Counted from the stretch's first letter, positions 20,936 through 31,351 are shown. The stretch is 64,000 bases of DNA from Forficula auricularia (GCA_024734495.1 JALMQS010000225.1:8430754-8494753); one strand, 5' to 3'. The notes: generated by a model not told the origin, from the letters alone. Numbers and translations are program-made.

Positions 20936-21679
20936 TTTGAATTAATGTCAATATGAACTACAAATTGCAAGTGATATCTGATTAATAATAAAGGAACAAA
21001 CATATTAATATTTCAAATGAATTTGGATAAAGTTTAGCAACGATCCGTTGCAGTTTATTTTTTTTAATAATCTTAAAAGTCTTGCTTGGCGAAACAATGA
21101 ACACGAGAGAAGAATTTAAGCCTAAATATTTATGTGCGTTTTTACTATCGGCTTACTTTACAAGAAAAGGTTTATTTTTAAATTAAATCCTAAATCGTCC
21201 TGGGGCTTGGGCATGGGAGGGCAAAAAAAGGGGGGGGGGGTTCTATCTCCTATCTAGATTTTCATTTTCGCTCTTTAACCTTGGGGGCTTGAGCGTTGGC
21301 AACGGCGCCATAACAGAATAGGGAGAGGCCAAATAATACAAGAAATAGTCTTTCTTGATCCTGTTGTTCTTTTTGTGGTCGTTTGTTGTATGTCTTTTGT
21401 TCGAAATACGCGAGCCCTTCAACTTCAACACACAACTTTTGTATGAAAATTAAACTTTCCCACCGTCATTTATAATTTATTATCTTAACTTTGTTTGAAG
21501 ATACAACACAACAACAGCAACTACTACTTCTACTAATGTTAATACTACTTACTACTTCTACTACTATTGCTAATATACTACAAAACATGGTCTTTTGTTT
21601 TCGTAATGACAAGTTCGAGTCCATTTCGATATGGAAGAAGATCATTAACCCCTTCAGACCCGAATTAAATTGAATCCCA
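20936..21679. other. spacer, no gene seen
   Basis: A G-run lies at 21231-21240. The stretch at 21190-21440 is somewhat GC-richer and unique-looking. Short frames on both strands are not recognisable. Confidence 0.45.
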
Positions 21680-22150
21680 AAAAAAAAAATATCCCCCAAG
21701 TTTCAAGCCTCCATCTCAATTATAACATGGGATTTTTGCCATTGAAAGATCAATTTTTTATTCCGGCCAAAGTAATGGTTCAAAAATTGAAACTCTGTAG
21801 ACTTTATCCATATAATAGTAGATATCACTCAGTATGTTTACAGATTTTTTAGCTTATTATAATTTTGGGGTCTATAACATAGTAACTCCAAGATATACGC
21901 AGTATTTTATCTAGCTGTAACTCCAAAATTATAATAGCTAAAAATCTGTAATAATTCTGATGGATACCTAGTATTATAAGGATAAACTTTACAGAGTTTC
22001 AATTTTTTTGAACGATTACTTTGGCCGGAATAAAAAATTGATATTTTAATGCCAAAAACCCCATGTTATCTAGATGAGAAACTTACATCGATGAGGGCAC
22101 TGGTTATAATTGAGATAGAGACTTGGAACTTGGGGGATATTTTTTTTTAT
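21680..22150. repeat. fold-back element, arms over 200 bp
   Basis: The left end ATATCCCCCAAGTTTCAAGC and the right end CTTGGAACTTGGGGGATAT are inverted, as are TTTTTTATTCCGGCCAAAGT and ACTTTGGCCGGAATAAAAAA, and AGCTTATTATAATTTTGG with CCAAAATTATAATAGCT. The centre is near 21900. A small frame inside lies wholly in one arm and is not treated as a gene. Target duplication not resolved. Confidence 0.8.
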
Positions 22151-22221
22151 TTATTTCGAACCATATGAGTCCTTGTCATCGTAAAAATTCGAAAATACCC
22201 AAAATTAGGACTACCCTAGTG

Positions 22222-22272
22222 TAAATGTTTATTTCCATCAATCAGAGGACAACCTCATTTGATTTATCATTA
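22222..22272 (+). repeat. PLE-like end fragment (TTTATTTGCATCAA family)
   Basis: TGTTTATTTCCATCAATCAG and AGGACAACCTCATTTGATTT match, in opposite orientation, the GATTGTCCT-TGCTTGATG-AAATAAACAT blocks at 46717, 60965 and 63606. Confidence 0.5.
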
Positions 22273-23255
22273 TTCACATACACACTAGGGCCGGTAGATT
22301 AAAGCACCTAGTCAAAAATTTTAATTTTAGTCAAAACAAAATATATTCTTATAATACACAGGCTAAATTATAAATTTTTATTTTTATTATTGTTTTAATT
22401 AATCAATAAATATGGATTAAATCTTTAACCATTTATAGTAAACATTTTTAATGAGAAAATATCATTAGAATGGAAGACTTTTCGATATATATTTGTCAAG
22501 TCGTTTTCAAGTACTGTGTAAGAATGAGGAAACCATGTTTGTCTTCTTAATTTTTAGTTTATAGCTCATTTCTAACTTTTAATAATATTTTCACAACAAT
22601 TCGTAAACGTATTCCGTAAATATGATCCAGGTAATACTGACCATCTTAATATTTACACAATTTTTTGAAAAATGAATAGATAAAAAATTATTAAAAAATG
22701 GAAATTTTATTTTTCTTAGCTTGAAAATTTTATAATTTAAATTTTTGAAGTGAAACTTCTTTAGCGACTTACCTGTTTGAATTTTTTTGTTACTATAAAG
22801 GGAAATGACTGAATAGAGGAAATAAGTGACAAGCCTTGAGTCCGAGAAAAGAAGCATGTGTTGGGTATTAATTTTTTTTTTTTTTTTATTCAGTATTTTA
22901 GACTTTAGTATTTTATGTTTTTCAGTTTTGGCCATAGGAGTTAGGATATGCATTCAAAAGAACGTTTTGTGTTTCTGTTGCATCATCAGGCGCTCTCTAT
23001 TAAAACATTACTTAATGGCCCTTAATTAAATTTTAAATAATTTTAAAAATACTAATAGTTTAGAGCATTTTAGAGTTTTATAATTTTTCTTTCATGATTT
23101 TATTTAGACTTTGTTCTCAAGGGGTGGGATTTTTTGGCCCTTATATACAAATTGCATCTATCGTTAAAGAAGTTTCCGTTCCCCATGAGCTTATGTGGAT
23201 GAGGCTCACATATATATTTTTTATCCCCCACTTTTGGTCACCTATATATACTATA
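22273..23255. other. AT-rich spacer, no gene seen
   Basis: A weak hammerhead-like sequence, CTGATGATGCAACAGAAAC, lies on the minus strand near 22974-22993 but has only a two-base-pair stem II. Otherwise nothing recognised. Confidence 0.45.
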
Positions 23256-24544
23256 TATTGGATTGGCAACTAAGTAATTGCGGGTTTTTTTTTTTTTTTT
23301 AGAAAATCAAAGACAATTTTTTCATGGAACTAAATAACTTTATTCTGTAATGTATTGCCCATTTTGATCAATGACCTTTTGCCATCTTTCAGGCAGCATC
23401 ATAATCCCACGTTCATAAAACTTCTGGATTTTATTAGCAAAAAACTGAATCAGGTACGATTTGACATCATCAACATTATTGAAATTTTTACCATTCAAGG
23501 AGTTTTGTAAAGATCGAAATAAAAAGTAATCAGATGGTGCAAGGTCAGGACTATATGGTAGATGTGGCAAAACATCCCAAACAGGCTCCAATAATTTTTG
23601 CCGAGTGACCAAAGATGTGTGTGGCCTTGCATTGTCATGATGGAATACAACACCTTTTCGATTTGTCAATTCGGCCCGCTTTTCTTCAACTGCATTGTTT
23701 AATTTCGTTAGTTGTTCAATGTAGACAACAGAATTGATCGTTCGGTTGGGTGGTAAGAGTTCAAAGTAGACAATTCCTTTGTAATCCCACCAAACTGATA
23801 ACAAAACCTTCTTTTGATGAATACCAGCTTTTGATGTTGTTTGAGCTGGTTCACCTGGCCTGCTCCACGATCTTTTCCGCTTGATATTGTTGTAAACAAC
23901 CCATTTTTCATCGCCAGTTATCAGTCGTTTTAAAAATGGATCATTTTCATTACGATTCTTTAGCAAATCGCAGCTGTTAATGCGTTTCTTTCAGTTCGTG
24001 AGGAACCCATGTATCGAGTTTTTGAACATAGCCAAGTTGTTTTAAGTGATTTTCAATGCATGTATGTGATGTATGCATGAAGCTTCTCTGCAATCTCACG
24101 TGTTGTACTGTGACGATCCGAATCGATTATTGCTTTGATTAGGTCGTCATCAACTTCAACTGGACGACCAGAGCCTTTTTCATCTTTGAGTGAAAAATCA
24201 CCAGAACGAAATTTGGCAAACCAATTTTGACACTGCCGTTCTTTAAAGGCTTCGTCGCCATAAACAGCACATAACTTTTTGTGAGCTTGCGATGCATTTT
24301 TCACTTTGCGGAAATAAAAAAGCAAAATATGACGAAAATGTTCCTTTTAATTTTCCATTTTTCAACGAACGCCAAACGAAAACTACGCAACCGATCAAAA
24401 AACTTTTTTTACTGATTGACAGCTGAATTGCCAACTATCAAATAACAAAATGTGTTTTACATTTGGATTACGCCAGCAAACCTAAAAATTCAACTGAAGC
24501 CATCTATGAGTGAAATCCGCAATTACTTAGTTGCCAACCTTATA
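23256..24544 (-). mobile_element. full-length mariner relic (mellifera type)
   Basis: The element spans 23258-24542 (1,285 bp), the standard mariner length. Both ends contain TTGGCAACTAAGTAATTGCG as inverted repeats, with TA outside (23256-23257 and 24543-24544). The transposase lies on the minus strand and is disabled. The terminal sequence and protein resemble the mellifera subfamily of mariners. Confidence 0.95.
23340..24358 (-). pseudogene. mariner transposase pseudogene
   Basis: Mariner transposases cut and paste TA-flanked elements using a DD34D triad. The start ATG is at 24358, but the fourth codon is TAA, and two frameshifts fall in the middle: one near 24060-24075, where about four extra bases follow GAGAAGCTTCATG, and another near 23985. 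The N-terminal helix-turn-helix region (24325-24080) still reads QAHKKLCAVYGDE and NWFAKFRSGDFS. The catalytic part (from about 23966) keeps D in ITGDEKW, D in HHDNARPH and D in LAPSDYF, with 34 residues between the last two. The frame ends at 23340 in the family-typical KVIDQNGQYITE. The length without the breaks is normal. It cannot make a working enzyme. Confidence 0.95.
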
Positions 24545-25194
24545 TTATCACCGAGTAAAATTACATTCTAGAAATATGAATTCGTCTTTTTGTCCTGAGC
24601 ATCGCACTTAGTTTATCAATTACTTGAGTTTCTTGAAAAATAATTAAAATCATTTTCTAAAAGGCAAAAAAGCTTCGTCAATTTCAACTTGTGCAATGGA
24701 AACTTTTAATGAGCATGTATCAATCGCAAGCGAGATTAGAAATTTACTCGAGCCTAACTAGATGCATTGACTCGAGGGTAGAAATGCTGCATCTACCCCT
24801 TTCTGCATCCCTTTCTTTTCACCCCCTCTTGACGAACTCGGCTGGGTGTTTCAACGGAAATTTCCTCCTTTACAAAAAGACGAGTAGGTCATTAATTCTT
24901 GATTGAACTTTTCAATACATCGGCGTAGTTCATACCCGACTACTATCTGCCCTTCATTTAGTTCTTCTTCTACCCAACAACCTACCAAAACAAGAGTGGA
25001 TGAGCGAGCGGGAGATTGATCTTTACAATCCGGAAAAACAATACATATTGTGAGTGCGCCACGCGACTTTCACTTATACCTCCCATTGTTTGAAATCATC
25101 CTGAATTTTCCCCCATTTAAATCGCGGTTCACCAGAAACCAAAAGTGGTACTTCCGGTGGACGATTTGATCCAAATCCTTACAGTGGTTCCTAT
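24545..25194. other. unique DNA, GC-richer island (about 24690-25010)
   Basis: Balanced composition (for example TTGACTCGAGGGTAGAAATG) and no repeat signatures. A frame of about 70 codons is not recognised as protein. Possible conserved non-coding DNA. Confidence 0.45.
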
Positions 25195-25564
25195 CAGTGG
25201 TTCTTAAGCTATGGGTCGCGGCCCAAAATTCAATATTCTTTAGTCCAAATATTTTACCTATTTTCAATAAGTTTAAAAATATATTTTGATTTATTCAATA
25301 CTATTAATTAAAAGTGAAAATATGAAAAACACATGCTTTTTCAGTAAATTTTCCTTGGATCGAAAAGTAACTTTGGTTACCTTAATTGTTATAAAAAAAT
25401 TATGTATATGTGAGTTAAAAAATATCATGATTGTAAAATTTAAGAAAATTATTTAAGTATGGTCTAAATAAAGGTAATTAAAAAAATATATCTTTTTTAG
25501 GGGGTTGCAACATAAACATATTTCACAAATTTGGCTCGCGGCTTAAAAAGGTTAAGAACCACTG
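25195..25564. mobile_element. hAT-like MITE
   Basis: 370 bp with inverted ends CAGTGGTTCTTAAGCTATGG and (right, reversed) CAGTGGTTCTTAACCTTTTT, followed by related (G)CCGCGAGCC/GGTCGCGGC segments. These are classic hAT-type termini. The flanking octamers (GTTCCTAT and CTATATAT) match only partly, so the target duplication has decayed or shifted. Confidence 0.75.
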
Positions 25565-25637
25565 CTATATATGACCACAAAACCAATTATTGTTCTAAAT
25601 TCGCTTTCTATCTAGTAAGGCTATCGTTTAATTCTAC

Positions 25638-26020
25638 TTAGGGCCGGTTGTATGTCGCAAAATAAATACTTTACCACTAACACAGGATAGATGGTAAATG
25701 GAGGGACTGAGGATGGTCAGTGCCTGGCATCTGGTTGGCCATCCCAGTCCCTCCATTTACCATCCATTTACCAATGGAGGGACTGGGATGGCCAACCAGA
25801 TGCCAGGCACTGACCCTCCCAGTCCCCCCATTTACCATCTATCCTGTGTTAGTGGTAAAAAGTATTTATTTTGCGACAAACATTGGTAAATGGATGGTAA
25901 ATGGAGTGACTGGGATGGTCAGTGCCTGGCATCTGGTTGGCCATCCCAGTCCCTCCATTTACCATCTACCCTGTGTTAATGGTAAAAAGCATTTACTTTG
26001 CGACATACAACCGGCCCTTA
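25638..26020. mobile_element. PIF/Harbinger-like MITE with internal hairpins
   Basis: The element spans 25641-26017 (377 bp). Ends are GGGCCGGTTGTATGTCGCAA and TTGCGACATACAACCGGCCC with TTA on both sides (25638-25640 and 26018-26020), fitting the TWA target of PIF/Harbinger elements. Inside, a GGTAAATGGAGGGACTGGGA...CCAGTCCCTCCATTTACC hairpin occurs three times in alternating orientation (25692-25765, 25768-25845, 25890-25970). Frames across it are by-products of the palindromes. A related element lies at 50974-51180. Confidence 0.85.
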
Positions 26021-26161
26021 GAGTGACAAAGAGAATAAAGCTTTTTGGAGATTCAAGGCCTCAAGATGAAAACCTCGAAAGAAAAATAAAAAAATACAAT
26101 ACTTGCATTTATATAAAATAAATATAAAATAAATAAAGTAAATGTAAAAAATAAAAACTAA

Positions 26162-26226
26162 ACATAAAGAAGAATCAGTGAGGTTGTCCTCTTCTTGATG
26201 AAAATAAACATATACATTACACATAC
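26162..26226 (-). repeat. PLE-like end fragment interrupted by the LTR element
   Basis: AAAGAAGAATCAGTGAGGTT then GTCCTCTTCTTGATGAAAAT matches the family at 46717, 60965 and 63606. The LTR element at 26227-28774 interrupts it. The sequence resumes at 28779 (CTATATATAAGGAATATAAA), comparable to the AT-rich part of the 63.6-kb copy. Confidence 0.55.
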
Positions 26227-26351
26227 TATTACGATTATATTAATTAAGAACTCGTAATCTCATTTAAAACATTTATTTAACAACAACATCAACATATAAA
26301 TACAAACAATAGAACGATTAACAATACATCAAGTATGCGTTGTACGCATCA
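26227..26351 (-). repeat. 3' LTR
   Basis: 125 bp, identical by eye to the 5' LTR (28650-28774). In element orientation it begins TGATGCGTACAACGC and ends ATCGTAATA. It follows a polypurine tract. Confidence 0.92.
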
Positions 26352-26366
26352 ATTCTCCCCTCCTTA
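26352..26366 (-). promoter_or_regulatory. polypurine tract
   Basis: On the minus strand AAGGAGGGGAGAAT directly precedes the 3' LTR; this purine run primes plus-strand DNA synthesis in LTR elements. Confidence 0.85.
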
Positions 26367-26392
26367 GAACGCGAACGCAACTTCTCACAGGA

Positions 26393-26971
26393 TCATTCTT
26401 CTTTCTTCCTAGGTTTAAAATAACTTGAATGATATTTAACTAACCTTCCCCTTTCTTGACTATTTTCAATAATTTTTGCTCCATCCTCTTGAGTCACTAC
26501 CAGTCTATTCGCTTCCTCTCCATTCTTATCCCAGTCCAATCTATACAACACTTCGTTAATTAAAATGAAATGTGGTGCCAATCTTAATATCTTCTTTCTT
26601 ACTTTAGAATTACTAGGTAGGTTCGATTCTTCTAAATATAATTTTATTTGATGAAATAACTCTTCCTTATCTTGATTTAATTTCATCTGCCCAGCATCTA
26701 GTTTCTCCTCTTCCATTATATTCAACTTATCCTCATTGGCTTCCTTCAACCAGTCCGGAATTAAATCATCTTCATTAGTTAATACCCTTCTTCTTTCCTC
26801 TATTTGTAATTCCATTGATGGCCGAATGATTTCCGAAAATTTATTCATACAACAAATAATATGACTAGAGCTCTCACTTTCTATTCTTACTTTCTTAGGG
26901 AATTCTACTGCTTTTTGGACAAGTAACTCCCTTTTTCCTTGCCCCTCCACTCGTTTCCCTTCTTGAAGCAA
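26393..26971 (-). pseudogene. pol remnant (integrase N- and C-terminal scraps) of the LTR element
   Basis: This frame overlaps the end of gag by 67 bases in another frame, as gag and pol often do. Its middle (about residues 115-170) reads KVRKKILRLAPHFILINEVLYRLDW then RLVV, the pattern just before the integrase zinc-binding region in Ty3/gypsy pol. The last residues GRLVKYHSSYFKPR resemble the integrase C-terminal end. Protease, reverse transcriptase, RNase H and the integrase catalytic core are missing. The first part (about residues 30-110) is charged and not recognised. The abrupt joining of distant pol parts points to a large internal deletion. Confidence 0.75.
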
Positions 26972-27537
26972 GTCTCTTCCCCATGTCCTTCCCGCCTACA
27001 AAATCCACAAAAACGTCTATCCTGAATGCAACTTCTATCCTGAGTGGGACTCGTCTTCTCTTCTTTATCCACATCCTTTAAATCCCTTTCTATTTCTTCT
27101 AGCGTCTGCATAAACCCTTCAATATCAGTGAATTTCATTCCCCTAATGGACGATCTAATACGTGGAGTAATCATCTCCACTAAAACTTGCAGGATTGAAC
27201 CAGCATCTTCGTCCGGAAAAACTCTCTTATATAAAGCCATCTTATTCTCAATAAATAACCTTATAGGTTCGTCCCTTCTCTGTTTCTCCTCATAAAACAT
27301 AACCTTTAACTTTGAGACTACGATTAAACTATCGTATTCTCGGAGAAATTTCATTTTAAAATCTTTCCAATCCAACGCGGGAAATTGATTCACCACCCGC
27401 CACCATGTCTTGGCCTTATCTAACAACTGATCCGAAACCACCATGAGCCAAACATCTTCCGGTACTTTATATTTTAATAGAGTATTCTCGACCTTTTTAA
27501 CCGACTTCAAAAAAGGAGGAGGTTCTCTATTCGATTG

Positions 27538-27571
<34 letters not shown>

Positions 27572-28633
27572 TGCCTATGTTACCTCATATCTCTGCCAAT
27601 TGTCAACCGATTTTGAAAATTTTTTTTGCATTGGGTCCAGTCTAGCTTCCGATTGGTCCCATTTTTTTTCGATTTTTTTCATAGGTATTAGACCTTTTTT
27701 ATTAGGTTTGTTTAGGTTTGTTTAGACCTAACCTCTTTGTTTATGAACCGATTTCGATGGTTCTTTTTTTATCCGAAAGGGGGTGTCTTAGGATGGTGTC
27801 ATATTAATTTGGTCAAGTTCTGATGATATAATCACTATTAATAACATCACTAAAAAGAGAAAAATAAAAATTTTTAAGAAAAAATAAAAACCGACTTCAA
27901 AAAATTAAGTGCAACAAATATAAAAATACACTAAAAGGTATAAAATAATTATTATCTTATTTAGTTACAACTAAACGACGAAATATTAACACGAAATTAC
28001 TTTTTGAAGTTGGTGCCAAACATATACCTTTTATGAATCGCACTCGACGGATCTTACTTAGTACGTTTGGCGGGTACGCTCGCTTATAGGTATAGTTTGT
28101 TTGGCACCGACTTCAAAAAGTAATTTCGTGTTAATATTTCGTCGTTTAGTTGTAACTAAACAAGATAATAACCATTTTATACCTTTTAGTGTATTTTTAT
28201 ATTTGTTGCACTTAATTTTTTGAAGTCGGTTTTTATTTTTTTCTTAAAAATTTTTATTTAAAAATAACTTCGGATCTTCCTCTGGGAGAGCTCTAAACAC
28301 AAGAAGGAATTTTCCCACGTCTGCTAATTGAATATTCCTATTAATCTCGAAATCACTAGCCTTTTCCGAATTTTTCTCCCTTTTTATCATTTCTTCCAAT
28401 TCTATTCGCTTGTTTCTTTCCTCTTCCAAATCATCCTTTAATTTCTTTATTATTTCTTCAAAATTATTTTTTAATTTATTCACCTCCTCTCCCAAATCCA
28501 TTACTCTATGCTCACCTTTTTTTATATCATCCTTGATCTTCGATATCTCCTCCCTCGTTATTTCCATATTCGAAAAATCATTTTTCTTATTCCTCTTCGC
28601 CAGTGGTCCACTAGGTTTTTTTATCATTTTCAC
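26905..28633 (-). pseudogene. gag of the LTR element, split by an inserted repeat
   Basis: Gag forms the particle that packages the element's RNA. The first exon-like part (28633-28244) begins at an ATG right after the primer site. It is a lysine/glutamate-rich coiled coil (about residues 25-95), followed by a segment ending DPKLFLN. After an inserted repeat of about 735 bp, the second part (27510-26905) carries a Retrotrans_gag-type domain with KTWWRVVN and DWKDFKMKFLREY. A CCHC zinc knuckle, C-x2-C-x4-H-x4-C (C168, C171, H176, C181 of that part), lies near the end. The insertion introduces stops, so this copy cannot make full Gag. Both parts are otherwise open. Confidence 0.85.
27499..28262. 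repeat. CCGACTTCAAAAA-ended repeat inserted in gag, with palindrome
   Basis: It begins ACCGACTTCAAAAAAGGAGG and ends TTTTTTGAAGTCGGT. A long poly-T (27541-27570) lies near the left end. TAAAA is found on each side (gag-strand view), a likely target duplication. The right half is an inverted repeat: arms of about 155 bp (27860-28015 and 28105-28260) flank a 90-bp loop. The arms appear to include about 27 bp beyond the element's TIR. A related copy lies at 30423-30652. The class is uncertain. Confidence 0.75.
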
Positions 28634-28636
28634 ATT

Positions 28637-28649
28637 GTTCGGGCGCCAA
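28637..28649 (-). promoter_or_regulatory. primer binding site (lysine tRNA type)
   Basis: On the minus strand TTGGCGCCCGAAC abuts the 5' LTR; TGGCGCCCGAAC is complementary to the 3' end of a lysine tRNA. Confidence 0.9.
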
Positions 28650-28774
28650 TATTACGATTATATTAATTAAGAACTCGTAATCTCATTTAAAACATTTATT
28701 TAACAACAACATCAACATATAAATACAAACAATAGAACGATTAACAATACATCAAGTATGCGTTGTACGCATCA
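28650..28774 (-). repeat. 5' LTR
   Basis: Direct repeat of 26227-26351. It carries the element's promoter by position; no obvious TATA box was singled out. Confidence 0.92.
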
Positions 28775-28799
28775 ATACCTATATATAAGGAATATAAAT

Positions 28800-29045
28800 A
28801 TGTATTATTATTTATGAATTTAGGTCATTTATCTAAGATTTTAATAGATATGTTTATATTGCATGTAGGAGGGGTTTTGTCCCCTCAGGGAGGTAAGTGT
28901 CTCAAGGGTCTGGACTAGTTGCCCGGAAAGCGTACTAGTGCTTGGGTTCGACTCCCGAGGGGACAAAACCCTCCTACATGCAATATAAACATATCTATTA
29001 AAATCTTAGATAAATGACCTAAATTCATAAATAATAGTATTATTG
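28800..29045 (+). repeat. tRNA-like domain on an 85-bp hairpin, copy 1
   Basis: The left arm (28800-28887) and right arm (28956-29045) are near-perfect inverted repeats; compare CATTTATCTAAGATTTTAAT with ATTAAAATCTTAGATAAATG, and TAGGAGGGGTTTTGTCCCC with GGGGACAAAACCCTCCTA. Between them is a tRNA-like stretch. It has an acceptor-like pair GTCCCCTC/GAGGGGAC, a middle ACTAGT...ACTAGT stem, and a good TPsiC arm TTGGG-TTCGACT-CCCGA containing the B box GGTTCGACTCC. It is not a standard tRNA (no normal D arm or anticodon loop). Related hairpins lie at 34142-34411 and 52486-52600. Confidence 0.7.
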
Positions 29046-29816
29046 ATTCAATATCAAAAGTTGATTTTGAGAAGGAATTTCAATCTTTCTTTCTCAAATA
29101 GATACTCATTTCATTACAAATATTTGCCTATGCATTGGTCCGATGCTGAATCTTTATTTCAGTTAAGCATTAATTTTTACTATTCCAATCGAGTTGAATG
29201 GAGTGAAAATCAGTGGCTTTCGTTATATGTTGCATGTTTGGAGGTAAGTGTCTCAAGGGTCTGGACTAGTTGCCCGGAAAGCGTACTAGTGCTTGGGTTC
29301 GACTCCCGAGGGGACAAAACCCTCCTACATGCAATATAAACATATCTATTAAAATCTTAGATAAATGACCTAAATTCATAAATAATAGTATTATTGATTC
29401 AATATCAAAAGTTGATTTTGAGAAGGAATTTCAATCTTTCTTTCTCAAATAGATACTCATTTCATTACAAATATTTGCCTATGCATTGGTCCGATGCTGA
29501 ATCTTTATTTCAGTTAAGCATTAATTTTTACTATTCCAATCGAGTTGAATGGAGTGAAAATCAGTGGCTTTCGTTATATGTTGCATGTTTGGAGGTAAGT
29601 GTCTCAAGGGTCTGGACTAGTTGCCCGGAAAGCGTACTAGTGCTTGGGTTCGACTCCCGAGGGGACAAAACCCTCCTACATGCAATATAAACATATCTAT
29701 TAAAATCTTAGATAAATGACCTAAATTCATAAATAATAGTATTATTGATTCAATATCAAAAGTTGATTTTGAGAAGGAATTTCAATCTTTCTTTCTCAAA
29801 TAGATACTCATTTCAT
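28891..29816 (+). repeat. 351-bp perfect tandem duplication (2.6 copies)
   Basis: The block beginning AGGTAAGTGTCTCAAGGGTC starts at 28891, 29242 and 29593, exactly 351 bp apart. The two full units appear identical; the third stops matching at about 29817. Each unit contains the tRNA-like core and the right arm only. Identical 98-codon frames in the units (29043 and 29394) are by-products of the duplication, not recognised proteins. Confidence 0.95.
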
Positions 29817-29817
29817 T

Positions 29818-30422
29818 ATAAATATGTATATTGTATAAATTGATAATGGTAGGCACATCAGTTATAATTAAAATTCTTTCATGGTGAAAAAGCATCCGCC
29901 AACCACCTTCGAGTATATTCCACTATTTTGCCACTAAGTGCAGAAAGTAGTTGAGTTGTGAAATATGCCACCCGTGTCAACATGTTAGCATCCTCTTCTC
30001 TGGCTTAATCCGCTTCTCTCTTCCCTTATTATAACAAATTACACCGTTCCTATTATTATTCTACCACACCAAGTTACGGACATATTTTTTACAATTTAAG
30101 TCACTCAATCTGACACTCAGATTCAGTGCATGTTGAAAAGTTAATTAAATTGTCTTTTTGTTTTTTTAAGAATGATGTTATCGTCTTTTTTTAAATATGT
30201 TTAAGATCTTAACACCATGAAACATCACCTTCAAATAACCACGGTTTACTGATTTATCAATCTGAATTGAAAAAGTGCGATTGCGTTTTGTGCTTCTGTG
30301 TTAAAGACACATTTGGATAATCAGGTTCTAACTCTATAATAATAAACTTTTTCTGGTCGCTCAATGCCTGAAATGGTGTTGCCAACAAAAGATCGACATT
30401 CATACTCAACCGCCCTCCTCTC
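29818..30422. other. spacer, no gene seen
   Basis: AT-rich, no recognisable coding or paired repeats. Confidence 0.5.
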
Positions 30423-30652
30423 ATTTTATGAATCGAACTCGACGGGTCTTACTTATTAAGTTTGTCTGGTAAGCTCGCTTATATAGTTTGTTTAGCACCG
30501 ACTTCAAAAAATGATTTCATGTTAATATTTCGTCGTTTAGTTGTAACTAAATAAGATAATTCTTTTATACCTTTTGGTGCATTTTATTTGATTTTTGAGT
30601 TCTTATTATTTTATTTGTTGCATTTAATTTTTTTGAAGTCGGTTTTATTTGT
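30423..30652. repeat. second copy of the CCGACTTCAAAAA repeat
   Basis: GAATCGAACTCGACGGGTCT, CACCGACTTCAAAAAATGAT, AATATTTCGTCGTTTAGTTG and TTTTTTTGAAGTCGG match the loop and right arm of the repeat in gag (28035-28230). An A-run follows at 30669-30682. Confidence 0.75.
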
Positions 30653-31351
30653 TATATGTATATTTATTAAAAAAAAAAAAAAATGGAAAGTGAAATATTT
30701 TAATCGACATGCGTAACATTCTTTGTGGAGACTCATCTCTCTCTCTCTCTCTGAGGCTGATTCAAGTTGCCGATGGCAGTCTCTGTTTTCTATTGCTCAA
30801 CTTCTCTTGAGCTTGAGCGGCAAACGCGGGCCGGGGACATTAAAACTTTAGGTAGGATTTTTGTTCTTTGTTTCAGAATGGGTGTGCGTGGGTGTGAGCG
30901 ACATTCCTTTTAATTCTTGTGAGAATTTCAATTTCGAAACCTCGAGACGAAGGAAGGGCTCATAAAAGTGAGGCACAAGGGATGAGAGGGCGGATATCAT
31001 AGCATGCCTTGCTTGCTTCGCTTATCCTATTAATCTACGATAGCTTTGCGTGATAAATATGCCCCGGCGCTTTATTTAACAAATGACGGAACTCAACTGG
31101 AGTTTTTTTTCTTTCATTTACTTGTAATGTGATTTGAAAAAGGTAGTGGGTTCACTTCTAGATGTTTTGACACTCATTACTACAAGAAGGTAAAATTGAC
31201 TTCTTCTCCTGGCGACCGCAAAGAATTTTCTAAGTTGGATACAATTAATTTCATCGTCAAATTATTAGTTAATTAAATTAAGGAAGTGCGGTGTTGGTTT
31301 ATAGTGAAAAGTATACAAATTATAATTATTGTGAGTTTGGTGGAGTTTCAC
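30653..31351. other. unique DNA with a GC-richer island (about 30750-31080)
   Basis: Includes a CT microsatellite (30738-30752) and GCGGCAAACGCGGGCCGGGG. Intron-like signals (TTTGTTTCAG at about 30864-30873) occur, but no recognisable protein frame. Confidence 0.4.

Larger units (their letters stand above)
26223..28778 (-). mobile_element. non-autonomous Ty3/gypsy-type LTR retrotransposon
   Basis: The element spans 26227-28774 and reads on the minus strand. Near-identical 125-bp LTRs flank it, with ATAC target duplications (26223-26226 and 28775-28778). It has a lysine-tRNA-type primer site, gag, a small remnant of pol and a polypurine tract. Reverse transcriptase and RNase H are absent and the integrase is reduced to fragments, so it depends on other copies. 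Near-identical LTRs suggest recent insertion. A foreign repeat splits gag (27499-28262). Confidence 0.92.

Noticed and set aside
22974..22993. Hammerhead-like CTGATGATGCAACAGAAAC on the minus strand
   Set aside because: Stem II would have only two base pairs and no self-complementary stem III follows.
25720..26121. 133-codon open frame rich in repeats
   Set aside because: Produced by the repeated hairpins of the MITE at 25641-26017; it reads across the element's end.
29043..29690. Two identical 98-codon frames that could look like a duplicated gene
   Set aside because: They lie in the 351-bp tandem duplication and run through the tRNA-like core. No protein features, and identity is explained by the DNA duplication.
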